A stretch of 64,000 bases of DNA from Halosimplex halobium (lineage in GTDB: Archaea; Halobacteriota; Halobacteria; Halobacteriales; Haloarculaceae): positions 1 to 64,000 of the forward strand of contig NZ_JBLKNX010000003.1 of the NCBI RefSeq assembly GCF_051414055.1. Direction: 5' to 3'. The notes beneath the pieces were generated by a model. That model worked only from the letters and a program-made list of their open reading frames with translations, made no database searches and was not told the origin of the DNA. Every line of letters begins with the position of its first letter. Position 1 is the stretch's first letter. A program made the position numbers and the translations under genes. Shown here one piece after another: positions 1-8,925 of this stretch.

Positions 1-171
1 GACCGCATTCGACGGTGAGTGCTGAAAGCCCTCGACGCGCTCGCTAGCAGTCGACTCGACCGCATTCGACGGTGAGTGCTGAAAGCCCTCGACGCGCTCG
101 CTAGCAGTCGACTCGACCGCATTCGACGGTGAGTGCTGAAAGCCCTCGACGCGCTCGCTAGCAGTCGACTC
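1..171. repeat. Tandem 57-bp repeat, three near-identical units
   Basis: Three units of exactly 57 bp begin at 1, 58 and 115 and look identical. A fourth, diverged unit starts at 172 and runs into a larger structured element. Each unit contains the string TGAAAGCCCTCG, which is also the left arm of the hairpin at 194-311, so the array looks like repeated duplication of that arm. The same 57-bp period returns near 51164. No coding potential is seen. The array begins at the window edge, so its true length is unknown. Confidence 0.9.
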
Positions 172-480
172 GACCGCACTCGACAGCGAGTGTTGAAAGC
201 CCTCGGCGCGCTCGCGGTCGCTGAGCGGGATATCCGCGCTCTCCGCACCGCCCGCGCGGATAGGGCCCGCTCAGGCGACTGAAGTGGACGCGAGCGCGCC
301 TCGCCCTTTCAGTCCGCCAGGACAGCACCGCAACCGCACCGCAGACGGCCACGAGCCTCCCCAGCCGATTCGCGACACGCGAGTCGCGAATCCCTCGCGC
401 GGCTACGGTCGCGCGCATGAAAGCGCGCTCCAGCGCGCGCCGACCGCACCGCGACCGTCCGTCACGGGCACCGAAAGCCC
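172..480. repeat. Structured non-coding dispersed repeat, copy 1
   Basis: This non-coding stretch is repeated at 51278-51660. A 118-base hairpin covers 194-311: arms TGAAAG/CTTTCA (194-199, 306-311), then an 11-bp arm GGCGCGCTCGC paired with GCGAGCGCGCC, then CTGAGCGGG (221-229) with CCCGCTCAG (266-274), then TATCCGCG (231-238) with CGCGGATA (255-262). A second hairpin is GATTCGCGAC (367-376) with GTCGCGAATC (383-392). The copy at 51 kb keeps the pairing despite base changes. It could be a non-coding RNA, a REP-like element or a non-autonomous mobile element. It ends before the promoter of the ABC gene at 563. Confidence 0.8.
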
Positions 481-562
481 CACAGTTGGTCGTTCGTGCC
501 ATCCCCAGATCCGATAACGGGGGACGAACCTATACAATCCCCCACCCGCAAGGGTCGGTCGA

Positions 563-1462
563 ATGATCACGGCCCGCGACCTGCGCAAGGAGTACGGCGG
601 CTTCGTCGCGGTGGAGGGGAGCACGTTCACGGTCGAGGAAGGAGAGGTCTTCGGCATCATCGGCCCGAACGGGGCCGGGAAGACGACGACGCTGAAGATG
701 CTGGCGGGGCTCGTCGAACCGACCGACGGCGAGGTCTCCGTCGCCGGCTACGACGCCGACGAGACCGAGATGCGCAAGCGGCTGGGCTTTCTCCCCGAGG
801 AGTCGCCGCTGTACGAGGAGATGACGCCCGTCTCGTACCTGCACTTCTTCGCGGACCTCTACGACGTGCCCGACGGCGTCGCCGACCGGCGGATCCACGA
901 CACGCTCGAACGGCTGGAACTCGACCACCGCGACCGCCCGCTGGGCGACATGTCCAAGGGGATGAAGCGGAAGGTCGCCATCGCGCGGTCGCTCATCAAC
1001 GACCCCGACGTGCTGATCTACGACGAACCCGGCAGCGGCCTCGACCCGCTGACGACCAACTACATCATCGACTTCACGCGCGAGCTGGGCGAGCAGGGCA
1101 AGACCATCGTCTTCAGCGCTCACAATCTCTACCACGTCGAGAGCATCTGCGACCGCGTCGCCATCATGAACGAGGGCCGCATCGTCGCCAAGGGCGACCT
1201 GGACGAACTCCAGGCCGAGTACGGCCGGACGGAGTACCACGTCTACACGACCGTCGAAGTACCGGATAGCGCCCGCGAGAACGGCCACTACCGGCGCGTC
1301 GTCGAGAGCATGGATGCCGTCGACGAGACCCGCGAGGCGGCCCGCGAGGCCGGGGGCGAGGTCGTCGACATCCGGACCGAGGAGTCCAGTCTCGAAGAGG
1401 TGTTCCTCAACGTCGCCGAGTCCGACCCCGAGGCCGAGCGGACCTCGGGGCCGCGGCCGTGA
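563..1462 (+). CDS. ABC-2 type transporter, ATP-binding subunit
   Basis: This 299-residue protein is the ATPase of an ABC exporter (NatA/CcmA-like). The Walker A motif GPNGAGKT is at 34-41, the signature stretch around MSKGMKRK at 130-137, Walker B LIYDEP at 151-156 and the switch histidine at 187. The C-terminal 70 residues are the extension usual in this subfamily. The ATG at 563 is chosen because an A/T-rich TATA-like element (CCTATACAATCC, about 526-537) lies about 27 bases upstream. The stop overlaps the GTG start of the next permease by four bases, so the two are co-transcribed and translationally coupled. The cargo is unknown. Confidence 0.93.
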   Translation: MITARDLRKEYGGFVAVEGSTFTVEEGEVFGIIGPNGAGKTTTLKMLAGLVEPTDGEVSVAGYDADETEMRKRLGFLPEESPLYEEMTPVSYLHFFADLYDVPDGVADRRIHDTLERLELDHRDRPLGDMSKGMKRKVAIARSLINDPDVLIYDEPGSGLDPLTTNYIIDFTRELGEQGKTIVFSAHNLYHVESICDRVAIMNEGRIVAKGDLDELQAEYGRTEYHVYTTVEVPDSARENGHYRRVVESMDAVDETREAAREAGGEVVDIRTEESSLEEVFLNVAESDPEAERTSGPRP

Positions 1463-3477
1463 GCGGCGCGCCGCCGGTCGACGGCGACGACGCCCCGTCC
1501 GAGGGCGGTTCGTCCCACAGTCGCCGACTCGCCCGCTGGCTGCGTACGCGCGTCGAGAACGTCGCCCGGATCGCCCGCTGGGAGGTGACGAAGAACGCGG
1601 GCGGTGTCGACCGGCGGACCGCCGCCATCGCGCTGCTGGCGGTCCTGGGACTGGGCGCGATGGCGCCGGTCGCGGTGAGCCAGGGCGTCGCGCTCGACCA
1701 GGGGATCTACCGGGTCGGCGTCGTCCAGGAGGACCCCCTCTACGACCCCGTCTACCTCGACCCGACGTTCCGGGTACAGGACCCGAGTTCGGCGGCCGTC
1801 GAGGCGGGGTATCAGGAGATCATGATCGTCGGCCCCCAGGTCCGCGAGTACGCCGACTCGACGAAGGGGCGGGCCGCAGTCTCGGAGTTGCGGTCGACCG
1901 TCAAGCGGTACAACGACGGGATCATGGACACCGAGGACAACCAGTCGGCGGCGTTCCCAGTCGTCGTGAACCTGACCTACGTGGACCGCGATTCCGCTCG
2001 CGTCACTGCCTCACAGACGCAGACGATCCCGATTCAGACCGACGAGAACGACGAGGCCGGGGACGGCGACGGCTCGGCCGGTGAGGGGGGCGACGGCGGG
2101 GACGGAACCGGCGGTGAATCCGCGGACGGCGCCGCCGACGAGACCGACGGATCGGCGGGCGGTGACTCCGGCGACGGCGGGAGCGGCGGCGACGGCTCCG
2201 ACGGCGTCACGCGGCCGGGCGAGGGTTCGAACGTCGCCGGGTCGAGCATCGGCGCGCGGCTGACCGGCGGGAGTTCCACCGGTGCGCCGTCGGACATCAC
2301 GCCCCCCTTCCCCTTCCGGTCGCTCGTGCTCGCGTTCGTGTTCGTCCTCCCGCTGAACTTCGTGATCCAGGCCTACGGGTCGACGATCCTCAGCGAGCGG
2401 ATCAACCGCCGGGGCGAACTCCTGCTGGTCGCGCCCGTCTCCCGCGGGGACATCATCGTCGGGAAGACGCTGCCGTACTTCGCGGCCGCTATCGGCGTCG
2501 CGGCGGCGATCACCGTCGCGCTCCAGGCCGGCCTCGGGCTCGCCGGCTCGGTCGTCTCCGTACTCGCCATCGTCCCGCTCGCGCTCCTCTTTCTCGCGGC
2601 GACCTTCCTCGGCGCGATGTTCGCGCGGTCGTTCAAGGAGCTGACCTTCGTCACGGTGACGATCACCGTCACGCTCACCTCCTACGCGTTCGTGCCGGCG
2701 ATCTTCACGGACGTGACGCCCATCGCGCTCATCTCGCCGCTGACGCTCGTCGTCCGGGACCTGCAGGGCCAGGCCATCGGCCTCGGGCAGTTCGTCTTCT
2801 CGACGCTACCGCCGACGCTGACGGCGCTGGTCTGTTTCGGACTGGGCGCCGGCCTCTACCGCGAGGAGGACATGTTCACCCAGCGGCCGATCCCCTACAA
2901 GGTACTCGACGCGCTGGCCGGGCCGATCAAACGGCGCCGCAGCGTCGCGCTCGTGACCGCGGTCCTGCTGCCGTTCGTCCTCGTCGCCGAACTGGTCGTC
3001 GTCGCGTTCGCGTACCCGCTCTGGCAGGCGGAGCTCCCGGTCGGGATCATCGTCGTCGCGCTGCTCGCCGGCATCGCGGTCGTCGAGGAACTCGCCAAGA
3101 GCCTCCACGTCTACGCCGGCTACGCCCACGCGCTGTTCGACGACCGGCTGCGGACGGCGCTGGTCGTCGGCGCCTTCAGCGGCCTCGGGTTCTTCCTCGC
3201 GGAGAAGCTGACGCTGATCGTCCGACTCGCCGACCTGCAGACGCTCCCCGTCGGCCAGGCCGCGATGGGCGAGCAGGCGCTCGTGGCGACCGGCGTCTCG
3301 CTCCCGTTGCTCGTCGGGGCGCTGTTGCTGGCGCCGCTGGCGCTGCACGTCGTCACGGCGTCGATATCGGCACTCGGCGCTCGCCGGGGGCCGCGCTCGT
3401 ACGCGGTCGCCCTCGCCGTCGCGGTCGTCGTTCACGTCGCCTACAACCTGACGGTGGTGAGTACCCTTGTCCGGTGA
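1459..3477 (+). CDS. ABC-2 permease fused to PrsW-like intramembrane protease domain
   Basis: This 672-residue membrane protein starts with GTG at 1459, overlapping the ATPase stop. The first part is an ABC-2/NatB-like permease with one N-terminal membrane segment, an extracytoplasmic region holding a Gly/Ser/Asp-rich linker (roughly 195-265) and a block of membrane helices. The last 160 residues look like a PrsW-type glutamic intramembrane protease: EELAK with E543/E544/K547, FLAEK with E582, H630 in a following helix, and HVAYN with H659 near the C-terminus. These match, in order, the conserved PrsW motifs. I infer a permease that carries a site-2-like protease, or a dead relative of one. 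The fusion is read directly from one open frame with no frameshift sign. Confidence 0.82.
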   Translation: MSGAPPVDGDDAPSEGGSSHSRRLARWLRTRVENVARIARWEVTKNAGGVDRRTAAIALLAVLGLGAMAPVAVSQGVALDQGIYRVGVVQEDPLYDPVYLDPTFRVQDPSSAAVEAGYQEIMIVGPQVREYADSTKGRAAVSELRSTVKRYNDGIMDTEDNQSAAFPVVVNLTYVDRDSARVTASQTQTIPIQTDENDEAGDGDGSAGEGGDGGDGTGGESADGAADETDGSAGGDSGDGGSGGDGSDGVTRPGEGSNVAGSSIGARLTGGSSTGAPSDITPPFPFRSLVLAFVFVLPLNFVIQAYGSTILSERINRRGELLLVAPVSRGDIIVGKTLPYFAAAIGVAAAITVALQAGLGLAGSVVSVLAIVPLALLFLAATFLGAMFARSFKELTFVTVTITVTLTSYAFVPAIFTDVTPIALISPLTLVVRDLQGQAIGLGQFVFSTLPPTLTALVCFGLGAGLYREEDMFTQRPIPYKVLDALAGPIKRRRSVALVTAVLLPFVLVAELVVVAFAYPLWQAELPVGIIVVALLAGIAVVEELAKSLHVYAGYAHALFDDRLRTALVVGAFSGLGFFLAEKLTLIVRLADLQTLPVGQAAMGEQALVATGVSLPLLVGALLLAPLALHVVTASISALGARRGPRSYAVALAVAVVVHVAYNLTVVSTLVR

Positions 3478-4645
3478 GGACGCGCCCGCCCCGCAGCCGG
3501 GGTCGGCGGCTGCCGAGTCCGGCGACGGGCCGAGTATCGGCGCGCCGAGCGACGGGGAACCGAGCGGCGGCGACGACTCCGCAGTGCGGTCGCTGCTCGC
3601 CGACCCGCGACTCACCATCGCGAAGCGCGACCTCGCCTCGCTCAGCCGCGAGAAGACGATCGTCCTCGCGCTGTTGATCCAGCTGTTCGTCGCCGCGTTC
3701 TCGTCGTTCCTCGTCGTCGGGCTCACGTCGCTGTACAGCCCCGGGTCCGTCTCGGCCGGGGAGGTCGTCCTCGGCGTCGCCGGCGAGCACGACGACGCGC
3801 TGGTCCGCGCGGCCAACGACCAGGAGGGCGTCCGCGCGATCGTCTATCCGAACCCCGACGCCGCCCGCGACGCCTACCACGACGGGAGCGTCCACGCGAC
3901 GCTGCTGGCGACGGACTCGGGCGACCGGATCGACGTGGCGGTGATCGCCCCACAGGAGAGCATCGAGACGACGCTGATCGTCGACCAGGTGCGCACGCTG
4001 CTCGAATCGGTCGAGCGCACCGAGCGGATCGCCCGCGCCGACCACCTCGACAACTCGCCGGTCCCGCTGCCGGAGGACGTGGACGCCAGCCCCTACTTCG
4101 GGTTCACCTACACGGTGCTGGTCCCGCTGCTCCTGTTCCTTCCGCCCTTTATCAGCGGCTCCGTCGCCGTCGACGCGCTGACCGAGGAGATCGAACGGGG
4201 CACGCTCGAACTCCTGCGGGTCGCGCCGCTGTCGCTGGTCGACATCGTCGACGGGAAGGCCCTGGCGATGGTCCTCATCGCGCCCGCACAGGCCGCGCTG
4301 TGGATCGGCCTGCTCGGGTTCAACGGCATCGCCGTCTCGAACGTTCCCCAGATCCTGCTCGTCGTGACCGCGCTGACGACGCTCGTTGTGACGCTCGGGC
4401 TCTCGCTGGGCGTGCTCACCGCCAAGCGCCGGCAGGCGCAGCTACTGTACTCGGTGCTGGTGATCTTCGGGTTCGGCCTGCTGACGTTCGCCCCCGAACA
4501 CCCGGCGACGACCGTCGCGAAACTCGCGGTCGACAGCTCGACGGCGACGACGACGCTGCACGTCGCCGCCTACGCCGTCGCCGCGGTCGTCCTGTTCGTC
4601 GGCGCCCGCCGGCTCGTCGCCCGGACCGACCCCGAGGGGCTCTGA
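3467..4645 (+). CDS. ABC-2 type transporter, second permease
   Basis: This is the 392-residue second permease of the 563-4645 operon. A hydrophilic acidic N-terminus of about 45 residues is followed by one membrane helix, an extracytoplasmic domain of about 150 residues, and five or more helices from about residue 210 onward. That is the NatB / ABC2_membrane_3 layout. The loop VDALTEEIERGTLELL before the second membrane block is typical of these permeases. The only start near the upstream gene is TTG at 3467, overlapping it by 11 bases; a downstream start cannot be excluded. With the fused permease it would make a heterodimeric export channel. The substrate is unknown. Confidence 0.85.
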   Translation: MSGEDAPAPQPGSAAAESGDGPSIGAPSDGEPSGGDDSAVRSLLADPRLTIAKRDLASLSREKTIVLALLIQLFVAAFSSFLVVGLTSLYSPGSVSAGEVVLGVAGEHDDALVRAANDQEGVRAIVYPNPDAARDAYHDGSVHATLLATDSGDRIDVAVIAPQESIETTLIVDQVRTLLESVERTERIARADHLDNSPVPLPEDVDASPYFGFTYTVLVPLLLFLPPFISGSVAVDALTEEIERGTLELLRVAPLSLVDIVDGKALAMVLIAPAQAALWIGLLGFNGIAVSNVPQILLVVTALTTLVVTLGLSLGVLTAKRRQAQLLYSVLVIFGFGLLTFAPEHPATTVAKLAVDSSTATTTLHVAAYAVAAVVLFVGARRLVARTDPEGL

Positions 4646-4739
4646 GCCGTCGGAGCGGCCGACCCCCGGTCACAGCCGGAGAGCCGGCGACAGCACCCGG
4701 GGAACCCACCTTTTTGCGCCGCGACGCCCTCCCTGGCGT

Positions 4740-5714
4740 ATGGAGTACACCACACTGGGATCGACCGGCGTCGAGGTCAGCCGCATCTGTCTCGGGTGCA
4801 TGAGCTTCGGCTCGTCGGACTGGCGCGAGTGGGTCCTCGACGAGGAGGAAGGGATCGAACTCGTCGAACGGGCCCGCGACCTGGGCATCAACTTCTTCGA
4901 CACCGCCAACATGTACTCCCGGGGCGAGTCAGAGCGCGTCCTCGGGAAGGCGCTGGAGGGACACCGCGAGGAGAGCGTCGTCGCGACGAAGGGGTTCTTC
5001 CAGATGGACGACGACGACCCCAACTCGGGCGGCCTCTCGCGGAAGGCCATCGAGCAGGAACTCGACAACTCCCTCGACCGGCTGGGGATGGACACCGTCG
5101 ACCTCTACCAGATCCACCGCTGGGACTACGACACGCCGATCGAGGAGACGCTGCGGGCGCTCGACGACGCCGTTCGCCGGGAGAAGGTCCGGTACGTCGG
5201 CGCCTCGTCGATGTGGACCCGCCAGTTCGCCGACGCGCTGCACACGAGCGAGCGGCTGGGCCTCGAACGGTTCGGGACGATGCAGAACCACTACAACCTC
5301 CTCTACAGGGAGGAGGAGCGGGAGATGCTGCCCTACTGCCAGCAGGAGAACGTGGGCGTCATCCCCTGGAGTCCCCTGGCGCGGGGCTACCTCACCCGCC
5401 CGCACGAGGAGTACGACGCGACGACGCGAGGCGAGACGGACGACTACGCCCGCGAACACCCCTACTTCGAGGGCGGCGGGAGGGAGATCAACGAGCGCGT
5501 CGAGGAACTGGCCGACGAGTACGGCGCGACGATGGCCCAGATCGGGCTGGCGTGGTTGCTCGACAAGGAGCCCGTCGACGCGCCCATCGTCGGCACGACG
5601 AGTATCGAACACCTCGAACAGGCCGTCGAGGCGCTCGACATCTCGCTGTCGGAGTCCGACACCGAGTATCTGGAGGAGCCGTACGAGCCGGTCCGGGTGT
5701 CGGGGCACGAGTGA
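4740..5714 (+). CDS. Aldo/keto reductase
   Basis: This 324-residue TIM-barrel NADPH-dependent oxidoreductase acts on carbonyl or sugar substrates. The four catalytic residues of the family are visible: D54 and Y59 in the FFDTANMYS stretch, K84 in VATKGFF and H126 in YQIHRWD. The C-terminal SPLARGYL and GTTSIEHLEQAV strings are the usual coenzyme-binding parts. Length is typical of the AKR12/YajO-like group. A T-rich promoter-like stretch about 28 bases before the ATG supports the start. It stands alone between the ABC operon and the PH-domain pair, so the physiological substrate is not indicated. Confidence 0.93.
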   Translation: MEYTTLGSTGVEVSRICLGCMSFGSSDWREWVLDEEEGIELVERARDLGINFFDTANMYSRGESERVLGKALEGHREESVVATKGFFQMDDDDPNSGGLSRKAIEQELDNSLDRLGMDTVDLYQIHRWDYDTPIEETLRALDDAVRREKVRYVGASSMWTRQFADALHTSERLGLERFGTMQNHYNLLYREEEREMLPYCQQENVGVIPWSPLARGYLTRPHEEYDATTRGETDDYAREHPYFEGGGREINERVEELADEYGATMAQIGLAWLLDKEPVDAPIVGTTSIEHLEQAVEALDISLSESDTEYLEEPYEPVRVSGHE

Positions 5715-5793
5715 GGACTGCGGACCGACGGCCCGGAGCGGTCCGCGTACGGGGCCGATACCACTAAACCGCGCCCGGCCCACGACTGAGGCG

Positions 5794-6528
5794 ATGACAG
5801 ATCCCCGCGACGACGGCGACGAGGCGGACCCGCCCCCCGACGGCGCCGCGCCGCCCGCCGAGAGCGTCTCCGCGGACGCCGAGTCCGTCGAGGGCGACGC
5901 CGACACGGAAGCGCCCGGCGACACGGCGACAACGTCGAATCGGTCGCCGGCCGACCACGAGCCCAGGGAGAGCGACGACGGCCCGGCATCCGGGGAGACG
6001 GACCGGCCGGTCGCCGAGTCCGTCGAGACGCCGGGGGAATCCCGGACGCTGCACCCGAAGGTCCGGATCGAGTGGATCGTCGGCCCGCTCGTCGGCGCCC
6101 TCCTGACTGCGGCGGTCGCCGGGTTCATCACCTGGGCGGTCGCGGCCGAGTACCTCCCCTACGACCGGACGAGAAGCGCCGTCGCGGTCGGAGCGGGGCT
6201 GTTCCTCCTGTTCGCGGTGTACGGCGCCGTCCGCGCCGTCTTCCTCTACCGGTCGTGGCGCTACGTCGTCCGCGAGGAGTCGCTGTACCTCACCCGGGGT
6301 GTCCTCACCAAGGTTCAGACCGTGGTGCCCTACGTGCGCGTCCAGCACATCGACACCCGCCGCTCGGCGTTCGAGCGGGTGCTCGGTCTCTCGACGCTGG
6401 TCGTCTACACCGCCGGCTCCCGCGGCGCCGACGTGACGATCCCCGGACTCACGCCCGACACAGCCGAGGACCTGCAGTCCCGGCTCGAACGGCTCGCGAT
6501 CGCCTCCGAGGACGAAGACGCAGTATGA
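5794..6528 (+). CDS. PH-domain membrane protein (YdbS-like)
   Basis: This 244-residue protein has an acidic disordered N-terminus of about 85 residues, two membrane helices (about 93-115 and 127-150) and a C-terminal bacterial PH-like (bPH2) domain of about 80 residues with the family string YVRVQHIDTRRSAFERVLGL. The stop overlaps the ATG of the next gene in ATGA, so the two form an operon. The pair matches the YdbS/YdbT organisation of Bacillus, where the proteins are linked to resistance to antimicrobial peptides; their role in archaea is not established. Confidence 0.88.
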   Translation: MTDPRDDGDEADPPPDGAAPPAESVSADAESVEGDADTEAPGDTATTSNRSPADHEPRESDDGPASGETDRPVAESVETPGESRTLHPKVRIEWIVGPLVGALLTAAVAGFITWAVAAEYLPYDRTRSAVAVGAGLFLLFAVYGAVRAVFLYRSWRYVVREESLYLTRGVLTKVQTVVPYVRVQHIDTRRSAFERVLGLSTLVVYTAGSRGADVTIPGLTPDTAEDLQSRLERLAIASEDEDAV

Positions 6529-8288
6529 GCGACGACCGCCCGACCGACGACTCGCCAGCCGACATCCCGCCGGGCGACGGCCCGGCGGCCGACGACGCCC
6601 GGCCGGCGGACGCGGACCGCGAGACGGTCGGCGAGGCCGCCGCCGAGGAGGCCGAGAGCGCCGGTCCCTCGGCGGTGACGCCCCGCATCGAGGGGCCACA
6701 GAAGCTGAACGCGCTGACGATCCCCTACCAGATCGCCCAGCAGGGGATCAGCATCGTCGTCGCCATCTTCATCTTCGGTGGGGGTGGCGTGTCGGCGCTG
6801 TTCGGGTCGGGCCGGAGCCTGCTGGCGATCGGCGCGGTCGTCGCCGTCGTCCTCGGGATCGCGGCGTTCGTCGGCTACTTCGTCGCCCGCTACCGCCGCT
6901 TCGAGTACGAACTCACCGCTGACACGTTCGACATCCGCTCGGGCGTGCTCTCGCGGCGCAAGCGGGAGATCCCGCTGCGGCGCATCCAGAACGTCGACAT
7001 CAGCCAGAACGTCGTCCAGCGCGTGCTCGGGATCGCCGAGGTCGGCCTGGAGACCGCCGGCGGCGGCGGGACGGAAGCGCAACTGCAGTACGTCGGCGTC
7101 GACGACGCCGAACGGCTCCAGTCTGAGATCAGCCGCCTGAGCCGGGCGGCGAAGGCCGAAGACGGCGAGACGACCGCGACCGACGAGGAGCGCTTCGAGA
7201 CGGTGTTCTCGATCACCGACCGCGAACTCGGGATCCTCGCGCTGATCTCCGTCGACCTCCGGCTCGCCTCCCTCCTCTTCTTCGGGGCCTCCATCTTCGC
7301 GCCGTCGGCGGTCTCGATGGCCCAGCCGGACAACTGGTGGGAGTACGGGTTCGGCCTCGACAGCCTCGTCGGCGCGTTCCTGGGGCCGCTGGCGGCGCTG
7401 GCGGCCGTCGTCGTGCTCGCGCTCGCCTCGGGCGTGCTCAACGCCGCCCGCTACTACGGGTTCCGGCTGGACCGGGGCGAGGAGGAACTGCGCTACGAGC
7501 GCGGGCTCCTCCAGAAGTACCGCGGGACGATCCCCCTCTCGAAGGTCCAGACGCTGACGCTGGAGGAGAACGTCCTCGCGCGGGCGCTTGGCTACGCCGC
7601 GCTCACCATCGAGACGGCCGGGTACACGCCGACGAGCGGCGAGTCGAACGGCTCCCAGTCGGCGGTCCCCGTCGCCGAGCGCGACCGCGTCGTCTCGCTG
7701 GCGCGGTCGCTCGAACCGTTCGACGACTCCGGGCTCGAACGCCCGCCCAAGCGCGCTCGACTTCGATACGGCTTCCGCTACGCCATCGGGCTCGCCGTCG
7801 TCGTCGCCCTGCTGTACGCCGGCACGGCGTTCACCGACTTCCGGCTGTACTGGTACGTCCCGCTGGTCACCCTCCCGCTCGTGCCCGTCGCGGCCCACTA
7901 CAAGTGGAAGAACCGCGGCTACGCGCTCGGCGACGAGCACGTGATCACCCGCAACGGCTTCTGGGTCCGCCGGCAGAAGGTGGTCCCCTACCACCGCGTC
8001 CAGACGGTCTTCAGCTCCCAGACCGTCTTCCAGCGGCGGCGCGACCTCGCGACGGTCACCGTCGACACCGCCGGCTCCCAGAGCCTCATCGGCCAGGACG
8101 CGAAGGCCGTCGACATCGACGCCGGGACCGCCGAGCGGATCCGCGAGGAGGTGTCCGACGAGCTCTACGGGGCGCTCGCACGGCGTCGGCGCCAGGGGCG
8201 CGAGCGCTCGGGCCCCACCGGCGTCGGCGTCTCCGACACCGCCGGGCCGGGCTTTCCCGGCGACGAGAGCGGCTCCCCAGGCGACTGA
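6525..8288 (+). CDS. PH-domain membrane protein (YdbT-like), triple bPH2
   Basis: This 587-residue partner of the preceding gene starts at the overlapping ATG at 6525. After an acidic N-terminus of about 60 residues there are three repeats of the same plan, two membrane helices then a bPH2 domain. Each domain is marked by a relative of the string IPLRRIQNVDISQNV (the others read IPLSKVQTLTLEENV and VPYHRVQTVFSSQTV). The three-domain layout is that of YdbT. The C-terminus is hydrophilic. It probably forms a membrane complex with the YdbS-like protein; ligand and role are unknown. Confidence 0.88.
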   Translation: MSDDRPTDDSPADIPPGDGPAADDARPADADRETVGEAAAEEAESAGPSAVTPRIEGPQKLNALTIPYQIAQQGISIVVAIFIFGGGGVSALFGSGRSLLAIGAVVAVVLGIAAFVGYFVARYRRFEYELTADTFDIRSGVLSRRKREIPLRRIQNVDISQNVVQRVLGIAEVGLETAGGGGTEAQLQYVGVDDAERLQSEISRLSRAAKAEDGETTATDEERFETVFSITDRELGILALISVDLRLASLLFFGASIFAPSAVSMAQPDNWWEYGFGLDSLVGAFLGPLAALAAVVVLALASGVLNAARYYGFRLDRGEEELRYERGLLQKYRGTIPLSKVQTLTLEENVLARALGYAALTIETAGYTPTSGESNGSQSAVPVAERDRVVSLARSLEPFDDSGLERPPKRARLRYGFRYAIGLAVVVALLYAGTAFTDFRLYWYVPLVTLPLVPVAAHYKWKNRGYALGDEHVITRNGFWVRRQKVVPYHRVQTVFSSQTVFQRRRDLATVTVDTAGSQSLIGQDAKAVDIDAGTAERIREEVSDELYGALARRRRQGRERSGPTGVGVSDTAGPGFPGDESGSPGD

Positions 8289-8397
8289 CCCGCCGTCGCG
8301 GTGGCGAGACCGGGCCGGTCCGGGCCGGCCGTCCGTCGGCCGACGGGGATTGCCGCTTCTCGTGCATTGACGGACCGCCGACCCGAACGATCGACGG

Positions 8398-8820
8398 ATG
8401 ATCCCCGCAGGACTCCGGAAGGTAGCCTACGCGTCGATCGCCCTCAAAGGACTGTTCGCGACGGTCGCGCCCCGCCTGAGCGCCCGCGTCGCGGCGACGA
8501 TGTCGCTCCCTGGCTTCGAGAACACCGGCGAGCTGGAGCCGACCGACTGGTACGTCCGCGCGGTCCGGGCGACCGGCGTCGGCATGCTCGCGGCCGGCGC
8601 CACCGCGCTCCTCCTCGAAAGCAGGGCGGAGGTCGCCGCAGATGAGGAGTCGGTCGGAAGTGACTTCGACGGGATCGACCGGATCGACACCGACGCCGGG
8701 GACTCGCCCGACGGCGAGACTCCAGACGTGGACGGCGTCGACGTGATCGGCGACGACGGAGACGACGAGGACGAAGCGACCGACATCGACGCCGCGGACG
8801 GCGACTCGACCGACGAGTAG
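8398..8820 (+). CDS. Small membrane protein with acidic tail, unknown function
   Basis: This is a 140-residue protein of unrecognised function. Residues 1-85 are weakly basic and moderately hydrophobic, with one convincing membrane segment near 58-77 (ATGVGMLAAGATALLLES). The last 60 residues are almost all Asp, Glu, Gly, Ser and Thr and should be disordered and cytoplasmic. It is followed after about 100 bases by an ABC operon on the same strand, and a functional link is not shown. Codon use looks like that of its neighbours. Confidence 0.75.
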   Translation: MIPAGLRKVAYASIALKGLFATVAPRLSARVAATMSLPGFENTGELEPTDWYVRAVRATGVGMLAAGATALLLESRAEVAADEESVGSDFDGIDRIDTDAGDSPDGETPDVDGVDVIGDDGDDEDEATDIDAADGDSTDE

Positions 8821-8925
8821 CGGCACCCCCGCTTCTGACAGTCGTTCCGAAAGTCCAAATCACTATACGGGCCGGCGGTCGATATCGGACAGCTATCGGG
8901 CGCTGCGGGCCCGACGGAGACACAC

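Noticed and set aside
1..171. CRISPR array
   Set aside because: Units are contiguous and near-identical with no variable spacers, and no cas gene is seen.
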